A stretch of DNA of 64,000 nucleotides from Mimachlamys varia. Its lineage: Eukaryota; Mollusca; Bivalvia; Pectinida; Pectinidae. Numbering within the stretch: position 1 is the stretch's first letter; each line of letters begins with the position of its first letter. The position numbers were made by a program, and so were the translations under genes. The notes below the pieces were generated by a model. The model was not told the DNA's origin. It saw only the letters and a list, made by a program, of their open reading frames with translations, and ran no database searches. The stretch is from the NCBI GenBank assembly GCA_947623455.1, contig OX392543.1, positions 22,256,757 through 22,320,756 of the forward strand. Direction: 5' to 3'. Below, piece by piece: positions 1-12,357 of the stretch.

Positions 1-119
1 AACAATGATTTATTACATTTGTACAAGTGAAATATCTAAAACTATTGATTCTATAAAATTGATATTTTTCACTGTTCAAAGATTCACTTTTGCTAATTTG
101 ACCAATCAAAACATAGCTT

Positions 120-275
120 ACATTAGTTTAGAAATTTTGGATTCCCCACTTTTTGGTCCCTATCATCACTAGGAGGACGAAACAGCTATATGGCGCAGTT
201 TAATTCATCTTTCGGCATACTGTTCTATTACCAAATTTAAAAGGTGCAGCACATACGTGTGTTATGCCATTTTTA
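120..275 (+). repeat. P1, upstream copy of an old internal duplication (unit 0 example)
   Basis: Begins ACATTAGTTTAGAAATTTTG and runs through ACTAGGAGGACGAAACAG, GCAGTTTAATTCATC and GTGTGTTATGCCAT. The same ordered landmarks recur about 370 bp downstream as P2, clearly diverged. Each unit of the array contains this pair. In A-type units P1 has lost about ten bases (CATCACTAGGAGG against CATCACTGAAGAGTCCTAGG); B-type P1 keeps them. Confidence 0.85.
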
Positions 276-489
276 ATGATAGGGGGTGGTAGACTCTGCT
301 TGTGGATTGTTTAGTCCCCGAAGTTTGCTGGAGCCTCAATAGCAACAGTTCATATCATTTGAGTAGTGCCCACGTAACATAATACACACATTTTCATATT
401 ATTCGATTTGGAATTATACAGAACTAGTTTAATTTTACTTCTAAATTCGTAAATTAAAGAGGTTTTACGCACCTGACCCTTCTGCTTCT

Positions 490-655
490 ACATTAGTTTA
501 GAAAGTTTGATTCCCACCTTTTGGCCCCTAGCATCACTGAAGAGTCCTAGGAGGACGAAACAGTGTATGGTGCAGTTTAATTATTTTTTTCGCCATACTG
601 TATCTATTATTAAATTTTAAAGGTGTAACACATGTGTGTGTTATGTCATCTTTAC
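490..655 (+). repeat. P2, downstream copy of the old internal duplication (unit 0 example)
   Basis: Begins ACATTAGTTTAGAAAGTTTG and continues with CCTAGGAGGACGAAACAG, GCAGTTTAATTATTT and GTGTGTTATGTCATC, aligned in order with P1. The left end of the S segment lies inside P2, at the CCT of CCTAGGAGG. Confidence 0.85.
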
Positions 656-1950
656 AAACAAGCCTGGGAAACCCTTCTGTTCAAATAGTGGTTAGCTTAA
701 TGACACGAAAGCCTTATTTTACTGCACAGAGATTTGCCAACTCATTCCGGATGTTTTCTCTGTAAAAACATAGTGTTTAATTCTACCATTACCCTTCTTT
801 TTAAGTAACTTGTTATACTATGCAAGTGAGCAGTTCTATATGTTTGATCGGAGTAAACTTGTGTCAAACGAAACAAGGAGTGGGCCTATCCACATTGTCT
901 CCAAGACTTGAAGTCGCAAACATAGCCAAAAGTACAGAAGAGAACTAGGGATAGTATTAGGGATAAGATGTAACTCACACAAGCCTGAATGACACTGATA
1001 TTTATCATCTGGATAAATGGTGACAAAACAACTCATCATTTCCCTCGCTTCTCACCTTCTTACCGACTGTAAATTCGGCGGCTATCAACATTGCGTAATG
1101 ATCTGGATTGATGACTGGACTTTTTCAATATATTTTTCGTTATTTCATTAATATGACATACTTATTTAAAATATGAAGACAAATACATTCTTCATTAAAA
1201 CTAGAGATCAAAAGAAGTGACGAGTTTTCACATTTTATTGAAATATTTACAGAGAGGACTATATTTTGTCCAAATTAAATGGTTAGACTTGCTAGTGTCA
1301 AAAGTATCTAAAGCTGCACACTCGTAAAAATCAAAATATTAGCCCAACTCGGCATATACATTATGTATTACAGACTTGAAAGTGGGTCAAGTCATTGATT
1401 TGTACAAACCTGATAATCCATGACTTTAACATTTTATATGTTAAATATCAAGGCTTTCAGACTTGGAGAACCTGAGAAGAAGTTTTTGAAAGTTTGCTAC
1501 CCAAAATGGCGTTTTTCAACTTTGATCCCTACCGAAAACCGGAAGTTGACATTTGAGAGAAATATGTTTCATGGCAAATGTTATTTATTTCTGATCCGGC
1601 ATACCAATCAAATAATAAATTCATTACAATCAGCCGTTAAGGAAATATCAGATTAAAAAGTAAAACCGGATATGGCGTTATGGCGCTATTGCGTTTTTTG
1701 ATTTACGTAAGTCTATCACTAGATAACAGGGGAAACGCGGATATAACATAACAAATTAACAAAATAGAAGATTTAAATTTACGTCTAGAACAATGTTTAT
1801 GAAACATTATAAAAATGTCGGCATATACATATAATATATAAGAGAGTTTTCAAAATTGCGTACAACGGAAATCGTATGTGTCATAGAAAAACTGATCACA
1901 GCGAATTCACAAGAATGACCTTTTGCATTGATTTCAGTAAAATTAAAAAC

Positions 1951-2030
1951 TATTTTTTTTTTACATTTTTATTTTTAAAGTTAAAAAAAAATCAAGAAAT
2001 TAAAAGGTTTTTTTTTTATTTCATTTTCCA
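1951..2030. repeat. Poly(T)/poly(A)/poly(T) cluster (unit 0 example, present in every unit)
   Basis: Three homopolymer runs lie close together: about ten T, then nine A, then ten T, separated by short AT-rich spacers and ending at TTTCATTTTCCAG. Run lengths vary between units and account for many of the 1-3 bp differences in unit length. The opposed T and A runs could form an AT hairpin when single-stranded. The tract followed by TTTCCAG also resembles a 3' splice site. Confidence 0.75.
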
Positions 2031-2227
2031 GTTTTGATCTGACAGCGAGCTTTTTTATTTGAAATACTTTGCATTAGCATGTAATGGGGAAAATTAGATA
2101 TGGCTATTATCTACAAATTATATCATTACACTAACTCTGTACAAGCTATCATTTCCGAGATCGGATGTTTTAATGTACTGGTTGTGGAAATTAACTTACG
2201 CATTACGTTTTGTCGCATTTGCTTAAA

Positions 2228-2265
2228 TCAAGGTGAGCGACACATGCTCTCTGGGCCTTTTGTTT
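2228..2265 (+). other. Possible relic of a mobile-element end (unit 1 example, present in every unit)
   Basis: The stretch TCAAGGTGAGCGACACATGC followed by TCTCTGGGCCTTTTGTTTC has a weak stem (ATGCTC against GGGCCT) and ends in TTTTGTTT. From memory, similar AGGTGAGCGA plus small hairpin plus CTTGTTT ends are common on repeats in bivalve molluscs. No search was possible, so both the element identity and the taxonomic hint are tentative. The tract is conserved in all units, with a private GGGCCGTTTG in unit 6 near 19264. Confidence 0.3.
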
Positions 2266-2917
2266 CTGTTGAGTTATATTGATAAAACATTTGAGGAGTG
2301 CATGTTCAAAATTTCAAGATGGAAATATTGCAATAGTATCTATGAATTCATAGAAAAAACATTTCTGCAAACAAAAATACAATATACAATGAAAAATATG
2401 TGATAAATGAATTCAACCAATCAGCCAAAAAGGCTCTTGATAAATGATAATCATAAAACAAACGATCCTTCAAATACAAGAAAAGTTAAACAGAGCATTT
2501 TGGTCTAGTGTATGTTGGTATGCATGACCAGTGAAGATACCTAATTAATTTACTTACATTTTTTAAAAATATATTCCGAAGGAAAGGACAAATCGGATAT
2601 ATTCTCTTTGCTCGGTTATTGGATTGATATATATTGACGGGGATATAGATGTTATATGAGCTTCAGCCTGATTTTAATCTATCATTTTTCTCTTCTTCTT
2701 CTCAAATGTTTGTAGCATAATCTTCAATTGAGAACTATTGACAACGTACCACACAAATATGGAATATTCTCCCACTAGATAGATTACACTTACAATGTTA
2801 ATATAGCAAAAGCTTATCTTTGACTTGCAAGACCAGACAACATTAATGCATTTTCATAGAAATTATGAACTGCATGCTAATAATTTAACAATACTCTTCT
2901 TGTTGTTTAATAAACAG

Positions 2918-2977
2918 AACCAGCAAGAGCAGAAGACAACCTTGAAACATTGGTGACACAAATCAGTGACACTGAAG
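2918..2977 (+). other. Exon-like 60-nt segment (unit 1 example)
   Basis: It follows a pyrimidine-rich tract ending TTTAATAAACAG and precedes GGTAAGATCC, so it looks bounded by a 3' splice site and a 5' donor (GT at 2978). It is 60 nt, a multiple of three. One frame is open throughout (third frame: PARAEDNLETLVTQISDTE) and remains open in the other units read. Against a real exon: the donor is GTACGA in the other units, unit 6 lacks the segment altogether, and no partner exon of known family is recognisable. Confidence 0.25.
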
Positions 2978-3380
2978 GTAAGATCCTAATCTAAAAAACT
3001 TGATGATTTACTTGCAAATGGTGCAATTAATAGACATGCACCACAAGCAGATTGTACTTAATACTTGTATTGTGCTATGAATTAGTGAAGGGAAACTGGT
3101 GTGTAAAACAAGACTCTGAATAAATGGTTTCGGCGAATACATTTACTCGCAAAACAAAAAAATACATTATTACTATTTTCTTAAGATAATGAATTCAATA
3201 GTTGAAGGTAAACACTAGTAACATTTGACTAGATTCATAGGGCATTTATGATGAGTTCAGTGGCATTGAAGAGCATTATAGGCGTCAGTGTTTAACAACC
3301 GGAGTGGAAATTATCACTGGTCCATTTGACCCTATTACTATCCATCAGCACATACTAAAATGTAACAAACTATCACCCAG

Positions 3381-3494
3381 TTAAATTTCTCAGTTTCGCT
3401 TATTTAGTCGTAACACATTTTCAGTAGGGGCTGCAATCGTATGAAACACTGATTGGCTTATTTAGCTGGTGAGTCTTAAATCGACTTGTAACAG
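3381..3494 (+). repeat. B-specific 114-bp segment, unit 1
   Basis: Present between CACCCAG and GGTAGTAACAATGA in B-type units and absent from A-type units, which read CACCCAGGGTAG. The segment is flanked by CAG on both sides (CACCCAG before it, AACAG at its end), so it could be a microhomology deletion in A or an insertion with a 3-bp duplication in B. No terminal inverted repeat is visible. Confidence 0.85.
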
Positions 3495-5607
3495 GGTAGT
3501 AACAATGAATTATTACATTTTTACAAGTAAAATATCAAAAATTATTCATTCTATAAAAATGATATTTTTCACAGTTCCAAAAATCACTTTTGCAAATTTG
3601 ACCAATCAAAACATAGCTTACATTAGTTTAGAAATTTTGGATTCCCCACCTTTTGGCACCTATCATCACTGAAGAGTCCTAGGGAGACGAAACAGCTGTA
3701 TGGCGTAGTTTAATTCATCTTTCGGCATACTGTTCTATTACTTAATTTAAAAGGTGCAGCACATATGTGTGTTATGCCATTTTTACTGATAGGGGGTGGT
3801 AGAATCCGCTTGTGGATTTGTTAGTCCCCGAGGTTTGCTTGAGCCTCAAGAGCCACAGTTAATCTCATTTGAGTAATGGCACGTAACATAATACACACAG
3901 TTTCATAGTATTCGAATTGAAATTATACAGAACTAGATTAATTTTACTTCTAAATTCATAAATTAAAGAGGTTTTACGCACCTGACCCTTCTGCTTCTAC
4001 ATTAGTTTAGACATTTTGGATTCCCACCTTTTGGCCCCTAGCATCACTGAAGAGTCCGAGGAGGACGGAACAGCTGTATGGTGCAGTTTAATTCATGATT
4101 TTGCCATACTGTATCTATTATTAAATTTAAAAGGTGCATGACATGTTTGTGTTACGTCATCTTTACAAACGAGCCTGGGAAACCCTTCTGTTCAAATGCT
4201 GGTTAGCTTAATGACACGAATGCCTTATTTTACTGCACAAAGATTTGTCAACCCATTCGGGATGTTTTCTCTGTAAAAACATAGTGTTTAATTCTACCAT
4301 TACCCTTCTTTTTAAGTAACCTGTTATACTATGCAAGTGAGCAGTTCTATCTGTTTGATCAGAGAAAACTTGTGGCAAACGAAACAAGGAGTGGGCCTAT
4401 CCACATTGTCTCCAAGACTTGAAGTCGCAAACATAGCCAAAAGTACAGAAGAGAACTAGGGATAGTATTAGGGATAAGATGTAACTCACACAAGCCTGAA
4501 TGACACTGATATTTATCATCTGGATAAATGGTGACAAAACAACTCATCATTTCCCTCGCTTCTCACTTTCTTACCGACTGTAAATTCGGCGGTTATCAAC
4601 ATTGCGTAATGATCTGGATTAATGACTGGACTTTTTCAATATATTTTTCGTTATTTCATTAATATGACATACTTATTTAAAATATGAAGACAAATACATT
4701 CTTCATTAAAATTAGAGATCAAAAGAAGTGACGAGTTTTCACATTTTATTGAAATATTTACAGAGAGGACTATATTTTGTCCAAATTAAATGGTTAGACT
4801 TGCTAGTGTCAAAAGTATCTAAAGCTGCGCACTCGTAAAAATCAAAATATTAGCCCAACTCGGCATATACATTATGTATTACAGACTTGAAAGTGGGTCA
4901 AGTCATTGATTTGTACAAACCTGATAATCCATGACTTTAACATTTTATATGTTAAATATCAAGGCTTTCAGACTTGGAGAACCTGAGAAGAAGTTTTTGA
5001 AACTTTGCTACCCAAAATGGCGTTTTTCAACTTTGACCCCTACCGAAAACCGGAAGTTGACATTTGAGAGAAATATGTTTCATGGCAAATGTTATTTATT
5101 TCTGATCCTGCATACAAATCAAATAATAAATTCATTACAATCAACCGTTAAGGAGATATCAGATTAAAAAGTAAAACCGGATATGGCGTTATGGCGGCTA
5201 TTGCGTTTTTTGATTTACGTAAGTCTATCACTAGATAACAGGGGAAACGCGGATATAACATAACAAATTAACAAAATAGAAGCTTTAAATTTACGTCTAG
5301 AACAATGTTTATGAAACATTATAAAAATGTCGGCATATACATATAATATATAAGAGAGTTTTCAAAATTGCGTACAACGGAAATCGTATGTGTCATAGAA
5401 AAACTGATCACAGCGAATTCACAATGACCTTTTGCATTGATTTCAGTAAAATTAAAAACTATTTTTTTTTTTACCTTTTTATTTTTAAGGTTAAAAAAAA
5501 TCAAGAAATTAAAAGTTTTTTTTTTATTTCATTTTCCAGTTTTGATCTGACAGCGAGCTTTTTTATTTGAAATACTATGCATTAGCATGTAATGGGGAAA
5601 ATTAGAT

Positions 5608-8600
5608 ATGGCTATTATCTACAAATTATATCATTACACTAACTCTGTACAAGCTATAATTTCCGAGATCGGATGTTTTAATGTACTGGTTGTGGAAATT
5701 AACTTACGCATTACTTTTTGTCGCATTTGCTTAAATCAAGGTGAGCGACACATGCTCTCTGGGCCTTTTGTTTCTGTTGAGTTATATTGATAAAACATTT
5801 GAGGAGTGCATGTTCAAAATTTCAAGATGGAAATATTGCAATAGTATCTATGAATTCATAGAAAAAACATTTCTGCAAACAAAAATACAATATACAATGA
5901 AAAATATGTGATAAATGAATTCAACCAATCAGCCAAAAAGGCTCTTGATAAATGATAATCATAAAACAAACGATCCTTCAAATACAAGAAAAGTTAAACA
6001 GAGCATTTTGGTCTAGTGTATGTTGGTATGCATGACCAGTGAAGATACCTAATTAATTTACTTACATTTTTTAAAAATATATTCCGAAGGATAGGACAAA
6101 TCGGATATATTCTCTTTGCTCGGTTATTGGATTGATATATATTGACGGGGATATAGATGTTATATGAGCCTCAGCCTGATTTTAATCTATCATTTTTCTC
6201 TTCTTCTTCTCAAATGTTTGTAGCATTATCTTCAATTGAGAACTATTGACAACGTACCACACAAATATGGAATATTCTCCCACTAGATAGATTACACTTA
6301 CAATGTTAATATAGCAAAAGCTTATCTTTGACTTGCAAGACCAGACAACATTAATGCATTTTCATAGAAATTATGAACTGCATGCTAATAATTTAACAAT
6401 ACTCTTGTTGTTGTTTAATAAACAGAACCAGCAAGAGCAGAAGACAACCTTGAAACATTGGTGACACAAATCAGTGACACTGAAGGTACGATCCTAATCT
6501 AACACTTGATGATTTACTTGCAAATGGTGCAATTAATAGACATGCACCACAATGAGGTGGTTCTTATTACTTGTATTGTGTTATGAATTAGTGAAGGGAA
6601 ACTGGTGTTTAAACAAGACTCTGAATAAATGGTTTCGGCGAAAACATTTACTCGCAAAAGAAAAACAAATATTACTATTTTCTTAAGCTAATGAATTCAA
6701 TAGTTGAAGGTAAACACTAGTAACATTTGGCGAGATTCATAGGCATTTATGGTGAGTTCAGTGGCATTGAAGAGCACTAAAGGCGTCAGTATTTAACAAC
6801 TGGAGTGAAAATTATCACGGGACCATTTGACCCTATTACTATCCATCAGCACATACTAAAATGTAACAAACTAGCACCCAGGGTAGAAACAATGATTTAT
6901 TACATTTGTACAAGTGAAATATCTAAAACTATTCATTCTATAAAATTGATATTTTTCACTGTTCAAAGATTCACTTTTGCTAATTTGACCAATCAAAACA
7001 TAGCTTACATTAGTTTAGAAATTTTGGATTCCCCACTTTTTGGCCGCTATCATCACTAGGAGGACGAAACAGCTATATAGCGCAGTTTAATTCATCTTTC
7101 GGCATACTGTTATATTACCAAATTTAAAAGGTGCAGCACATACGTGTGTTATGCCATTTTTAATGATAGGGGGTGGTAGACTCTGCTTGTGGATTGTTTA
7201 GTCCCCGAAGTTTGCTGGAGCCTCAATAGCAACAGTTCATATCATTTGAGTAGTGCCCACGTAACATAATACACACATTTCCATAGTATTCGATTTGGAA
7301 TTATACAAAACTAGTTTAATTTTACTTCTAAATTCATAAATTGAAGAGGTTTTACGCACCTGACCCTTCTGCTTCTACATTAGTTTAGAAAGTTTGATTC
7401 CCACCTTTTGGCCCCTAGCATCACTGAAGAGTCCTAGGAGGACGAAACAGTGTATGGTGCAGTTTAATTATTTTTTTCGCCATACTGTATCTATTATTAA
7501 ATTTTAAAGGTGTAACACATGTGTGTGTTACGTCATCTTTACAAACAAGCGTGGGAAACTCTTCTGTTCAAATAGTGGTTAGCTTAATGACACGAAAGCC
7601 TTATTTTACTGCACAGAGATTTGCCAACTCATTCCGGATGTTTTCTCTGTAAAAACATAGTGTTTAATTATACCATTACCCTTCTTTTTAAGTAACTTGT
7701 TATACTATGCAAGTGAGCAGTTCTATATGTTTGATCGGAGTAAACTTGTGGCAAACGAAACAAGGAGTGGGCCTATCCACATTGTCTCCAAGACTTGAAG
7801 TCGCAAACATAGCCAAAAGTACAGAAGAGAACTAGGGATAGTGATAGGGATAAGATGTAACTCACACAAGCCTGAATGACACTGATATTTATCATCTGGA
7901 TAAATGGTGACAAAACAACTCATCATTTCCCTCGCTTCTCACCTTCTTACCGACTGTAAATTCGGCGGTTATCAACATTGCGTAATGATCTGGATTGATG
8001 ACTGGACTTTTTCAATATATTTTTCGTTATTTCATTAATATGACATACTTATTTAAAATATGAAGACAAATACATTCTTCATTAAAATTAGAGATCAAAA
8101 GAAGTGACGAGTTTTCACATTTTATTGAAATATTTACAGAGAGGACTATATTTTGTCCAAATTAAATGGTTAGACTTGCTAGTGTCAAAAGTATCTAAAG
8201 CTGCGCACTCGTAAAAATCAAAATATTAGCCCAACTCGGCATATACATTATGTATTACAGACTTGAAAGTGGGTCAAGTCATTGATTTGTACAAACCTGA
8301 TAATCCATGACTTTAACATTTTATATGTTAAATATCAAGGCTTTCATACTTGGAGAACCTGAGAAGAAGTTTTTGAAACTTTGCTACCCAAAATGGCGTT
8401 TTTCAACTTTGACCCCTACCGAAAACCGGAAGTTGACATTTGAGAGAAATATGTTTCATGGCAAATGTTATTTATTTCTGATCCTGCATACAAATCAAAT
8501 AATAAATTCATTACAATCAACCGTTAAGGAGATATCAGATTAAAAAGTAAAACCGGATATGGCGTTATGGCGGCTATTGCGTTTTTTGATTTACGTAAGT

Positions 8601-8984
8601 CTATCACTAGATAACAGGGGAAACGCGGATATAACATAACAAATTAACAAAATAGAAGCTTTCAATTTACGTCTAGAACAATGTTTATGAAACATTATAA
8701 AAATGTCGGCATATACATATAATATATAAGAGAGTTTTCAAAATTGCGTACAACGGAAATCGTATGTGTCATAGAAAAACTGATCACAGCGAATTCACAA
8801 TGACTTTTTGCATTGATTTCAGTAAAATTAAAAACTATTTTTTTTTTTACCTTTTTATTTTTAAGGTTAAAAAAAAATCAAGAAATTAAAAGTTTTTTTT
8901 TTATTTCATTTTCCAGTTTTGATCTGACAGCGAGCTTTTTTATTTGAAATACTATGCATTAGCATGTAATGGGGAAAATTAGAT
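5608..8984 (+). repeat. Unit 2 (A-type, subfamily II, 3377 bp)
   Basis: First of four near-identical units marked by TTTGGCCGCTATC and GTGATAGGGATAAG. The single S segment is 7433-8295. It has a private change, GAGCACTAAAGG near 6774 where other units read GAGCACTATAGG; this introduces a stop into the 110-codon frame that is open in most other A-type units. That is evidence against selection on that frame. Confidence 0.94.
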
Positions 8985-11900
8985 ATGGCTATTATCTACA
9001 AATTATATCATTACACTAACTCTGTACAAGCTATAATTTCCGAGATCGGATGTTTTAATGTACTGGTTGTGGAAATTTACTTACGCATTACTTTTTGTCG
9101 CATTTGCTTAAATCAAGGTGAGCGACACATGCTCTCTGGGCCTTTTGTTTCTGTTGAGTTATATTGATAAAACATTTGAGGAGTGCATGTTCAAAATTTC
9201 AAGATGGAAATATTGCAATAGTATCTATGAATTCATAGAAAAAACATTTCTGCAAACAAAAATACAATATACAATGAAAAATATGTGATAAATGAATTCA
9301 ACCAATCAGCCAAAAAGGCTCTTGATAAATGATAATCATAAAACAAACGATCCTTCAAATACAAGAAAAGTTAAACAGAGCATTTTGGTCTAGTGTATGT
9401 TGGTATGCATGACCAGTGAAGATACCTAATTAATTTACTTACATTTTTTAAAAATATATTCCGAAGGATAGGACAAATCGGATATATTCTCTTTGCTCGG
9501 TTATTGGATTGATATATATTGACGGGGATATAGATGTTATATGAGCCTCAGCCTGATTTTAATCTATCATTTTTCTCTTCTTCTTCTCAAATGTTTGTAG
9601 CATTATCTTCAATTGAGAACTATTGACAACGTACCACACAAATATGGAATATTCTCCCACTAGATAGATTACACTTACAATGTTAATATAGCAAAAGATT
9701 ATCTTTGACTTGCAAGACCAGACAACATTAATGCATTTTCATAGAAATTATGAACTGCATGATAATAATTTAACAATACTCTTGTTGTTGTTTAATAAAC
9801 AGAACCAGCAAGAGCAGAAGACAACCTTGAAACATTGGTGACACAAATCAGTGACACTGAAGGTACGATCCTAATCTAACACTTGATGATTTACTTGCAA
9901 ATGGTGCAATTAATAGACATGCACCACAATGAGATGGTACTTATTACTTGTATTGTGTTATGAATTAGTGAAGGGAAACTGGTGTTTAAACAAGACTCTG
10001 AATAAATGGTTTCGGCGAAAACATTTACTCGCAAAAGAAAAACAAATATTACTATTTTCTTAAGCTAATGAATTCAATAGTTGAAGGTAAACACTAGTAA
10101 CATTTGGCGAGATTCATAGGCATTTATGGTGAGTTCAGTGGCATTGAAGAGCACTATAGGCGTCAGTATTTAACAACTGGAGTGAAAATTATCACGGGAC
10201 CATTTGACCCTATTACTATCCATCAGCACATACTAAAATGTAACAAACTAGCACCCAGGGGAGAAACAATGATTTACATTTGTACAAGTGAAATATCTAA
10301 AACTATTCATTCTATAAAATTGATATTTTTCACTGTTCAAAGATTCACTTTTGCTAATTTGACCAATCAAAACATAGCTTACATTAGTTTAGAAATTTTG
10401 GATTCCCCACTTTTTGGCCGCTATCATCACTAGGAGGACGAAACAGCTATATAGCGCAGTTTAATTCATCTTTCGGCATACTGTTATATTACCAAATTTA
10501 AAAGGTGCAGCACATACGTGTGTTATGCCATTTTTAATGATAGGGGGTGGTAGACTCTGCTTGTGGATTGTTTAGTCCCCGAAGTTTGCTGGAGCCTCAA
10601 TAGCAACAGTTCATATCATTTGAGTAGTGCCCACGTAACATAATACACACATTTCCATAGTATTCGATTTGGAATTATACAGAACTAGTTTAATTTTACT
10701 TCTAAATTCATAAATTGAAGAGGTTTTACGCACCTGACCCTTCTGCTTCTACATTAGTTTAGAAAGTTTGATTCCCACCTTTTGGCCCCTAGCATCACTG
10801 AAGAGTCCTAGGAGGACGAAACAGTGTATGGTGCAGTTTAATTATTTTTTTCGCCATACTGTATCTATTATTAAATTTTAAAGGTGTAACACATGTGTGT
10901 GTTACGTCATCTTTACAAACAAGCGTGGGAAACTCTTCTGTTCAAATAGTGGTTAGCTTAATGACACGAAAGCCTTATTTTACTGCACAGAGATTTGCCA
11001 ACTCATTCCGGATGTTTTCTCTGTAAAAACATAGTGTTTAATTATACCATTACCCTTCTTTTTAAGTAACTTGTTATACTATGCAAGTGAGCAGTTCTAT
11101 ATGTTTGATCGGAGTAAACTTGTGGCAAACGAAACAAGGAGTGGGCCTATCCACATTGTCTCCAAGACTTGAAGTCGCAAACATAGCCAAAAGTACAGAA
11201 GAGAACTAGGGATAGTGATAGGGATAAGATGTAACTCACACAAGCCTGAATGACACTGATATTTATCATCTGGATAAATGGTGACAAAACAACTCATCAT
11301 TTCCCTCGCTTCTCACCTTCTTACCGACTGTAAATTCGGCGGTTATCAACATTGCGTAATGATCTGGATTGATGACTGGACTTTTTCAATATATTTTTCG
11401 TTATTTCATTAATATGACATACTTATTTAAAATATGAAGACAAATACATTCTTCATTAAAATTAGAGATCAAAAGAAGTGACGAGTTTTCACATTTTATT
11501 GAAATATTTACAGAGAGGACTATATTTTGTCCAAATTAAATGGTTAGACTTGCTAGTGTCAAAAGTATCTAAAGCTGCGCACTCGTAAAAATCAAAATAT
11601 TAGCCCAACTCGGCATATACATTATGTATTACAGACTTGAAAGTGGGTCAAGTCATTGATTTGTACAAACCTGATAATCCATGACTTTAACATTTTATAT
11701 GTTAAATATCAAGGCTTTCATACTTGGAGAACCTGAGAAGAAGTTTTTGAAACTTTGCTACCCAAAATGGCGTTTTTCAACTTTGACCCCTACCGAAAAC
11801 CGGAAGTTGACATTTGAGAGAAATATGTTTCATGGCAAATGTTATTTATTTCTGATCCTGCATACAAATCAAATAATAAATTCATTACAATCAACCGTTA

Positions 11901-12357
11901 AGGAGATATCAGATTAAAAAGTAAAACCGGATATGGCGTTATGGCGGCTATTGCGTTTTTTGATTTACGTAAGTCTATCACTAGATAACAGGGGAAACGC
12001 GGAGATAACATAACAAATTAACAAAATAGAAGCTTTCAATTTACGTCTAGAACAATGTTTATGAAACATTATAAAAATGTCGGCATATACATATAATATA
12101 TAAGAGAGTTTTCAAAATTGCGTACAACGGAAATCGTATGTGTCATAGAAAAACTGATCACAGCGAATTCACAATGACTTTTTGCATTGATTTCAGTAAA
12201 ATTAAAAACTATTTTTTTTTTTACCTTTTTATTTTTAAGGTTAAAAAAAATCAAGAAATTAAAAGTTTTTTTTTTATTTCATTTTCCAGTTTTGATCTGA
12301 CAGCGAGCTTTTTTATTTGAAATACTATGCATTAGCATGTAATGGGGAAAATTAGAT
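8985..12357 (+). repeat. Unit 3 (A-type, subfamily II, 3373 bp)
   Basis: Near-identical to units 2, 4 and 5. It is shorter mainly through loss of three bases near 10273 (ATGATTTACATTTG instead of ATGATTTATTACATTTG) and homopolymer differences. The single S segment is 10807-11669. Confidence 0.94.

Larger units (their letters stand above)
1..2099 (+). repeat. Unit 0 (partial, A-type)
   Basis: This is the 3' part of an A-type unit, cut by the window edge. It carries TTTGGTCCCTATC, the variant otherwise seen in the A units of the right-hand dimer block, so it is closer to sequences 48 kb away than to its A-type neighbours at 5.6-18 kb. It holds a single S segment at 546-1408 and the internal paralogous segments P1 and P2. 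The stretch contains no supportable gene. Confidence 0.93.
2100..5607 (+). repeat. Unit 1 (B-type, 3508 bp)
   Basis: A long unit. Its middle (roughly 2990-4330) is clearly more diverged from the A-type units than its flanks are, and it contains the 114-bp B-specific segment at 3381-3494. The single S segment is 4056-4919 (864 bp), starting CCGAGGAGG rather than CCTAGGAGG. This copy has the strongest donor-like site of the array, GAAGGTAAGATCC at 2974-2986; other units read GTACGA there. After the S segment it switches to the subfamily II sequence (CATACAAATC near 5111). Confidence 0.93.

Noticed and set aside
948..966. Telomere-like TTAGGG
   Set aside because: A single TTAGGG occurs per S segment and is not tandem; several units even read GATAGGG at the same place.
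836..1039. Minus-strand 67-codon frame present in almost every S segment
   Set aside because: It repeats because S repeats. Differences between copies are mostly amino-acid changing and there is no start context or family match.
546..1408. LTR or terminal inverted repeats bounding the S segment
   Set aside because: S ends share only CCT, with no TG...CA ends, inverted repeats or target duplication beyond the microhomology, so S is not an intact transposon.
1716..1740. Homing-endonuclease-like site (TAGATAACAGGGGAAAC resembles the I-SceI site)
   Set aside because: The match to the 18-bp I-SceI site is partial and no endonuclease gene is present. It is probably coincidence.
2100..2282. 60-codon ATG frame used as the unit anchor
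   Set aside because: Open in all units but short. Copies differ by replacements (F/V, N/Y/S, I/F, V/L) at least as often as silently, so there is no sign of protein constraint. It is kept only as a coordinate anchor.
3381..3494. Intron loss as the explanation for the 114-bp difference
   Set aside because: No placement of the deletion consistent with the A-type sequence gives both a GT start and an AG end, so a clean spliced-out intron does not fit.
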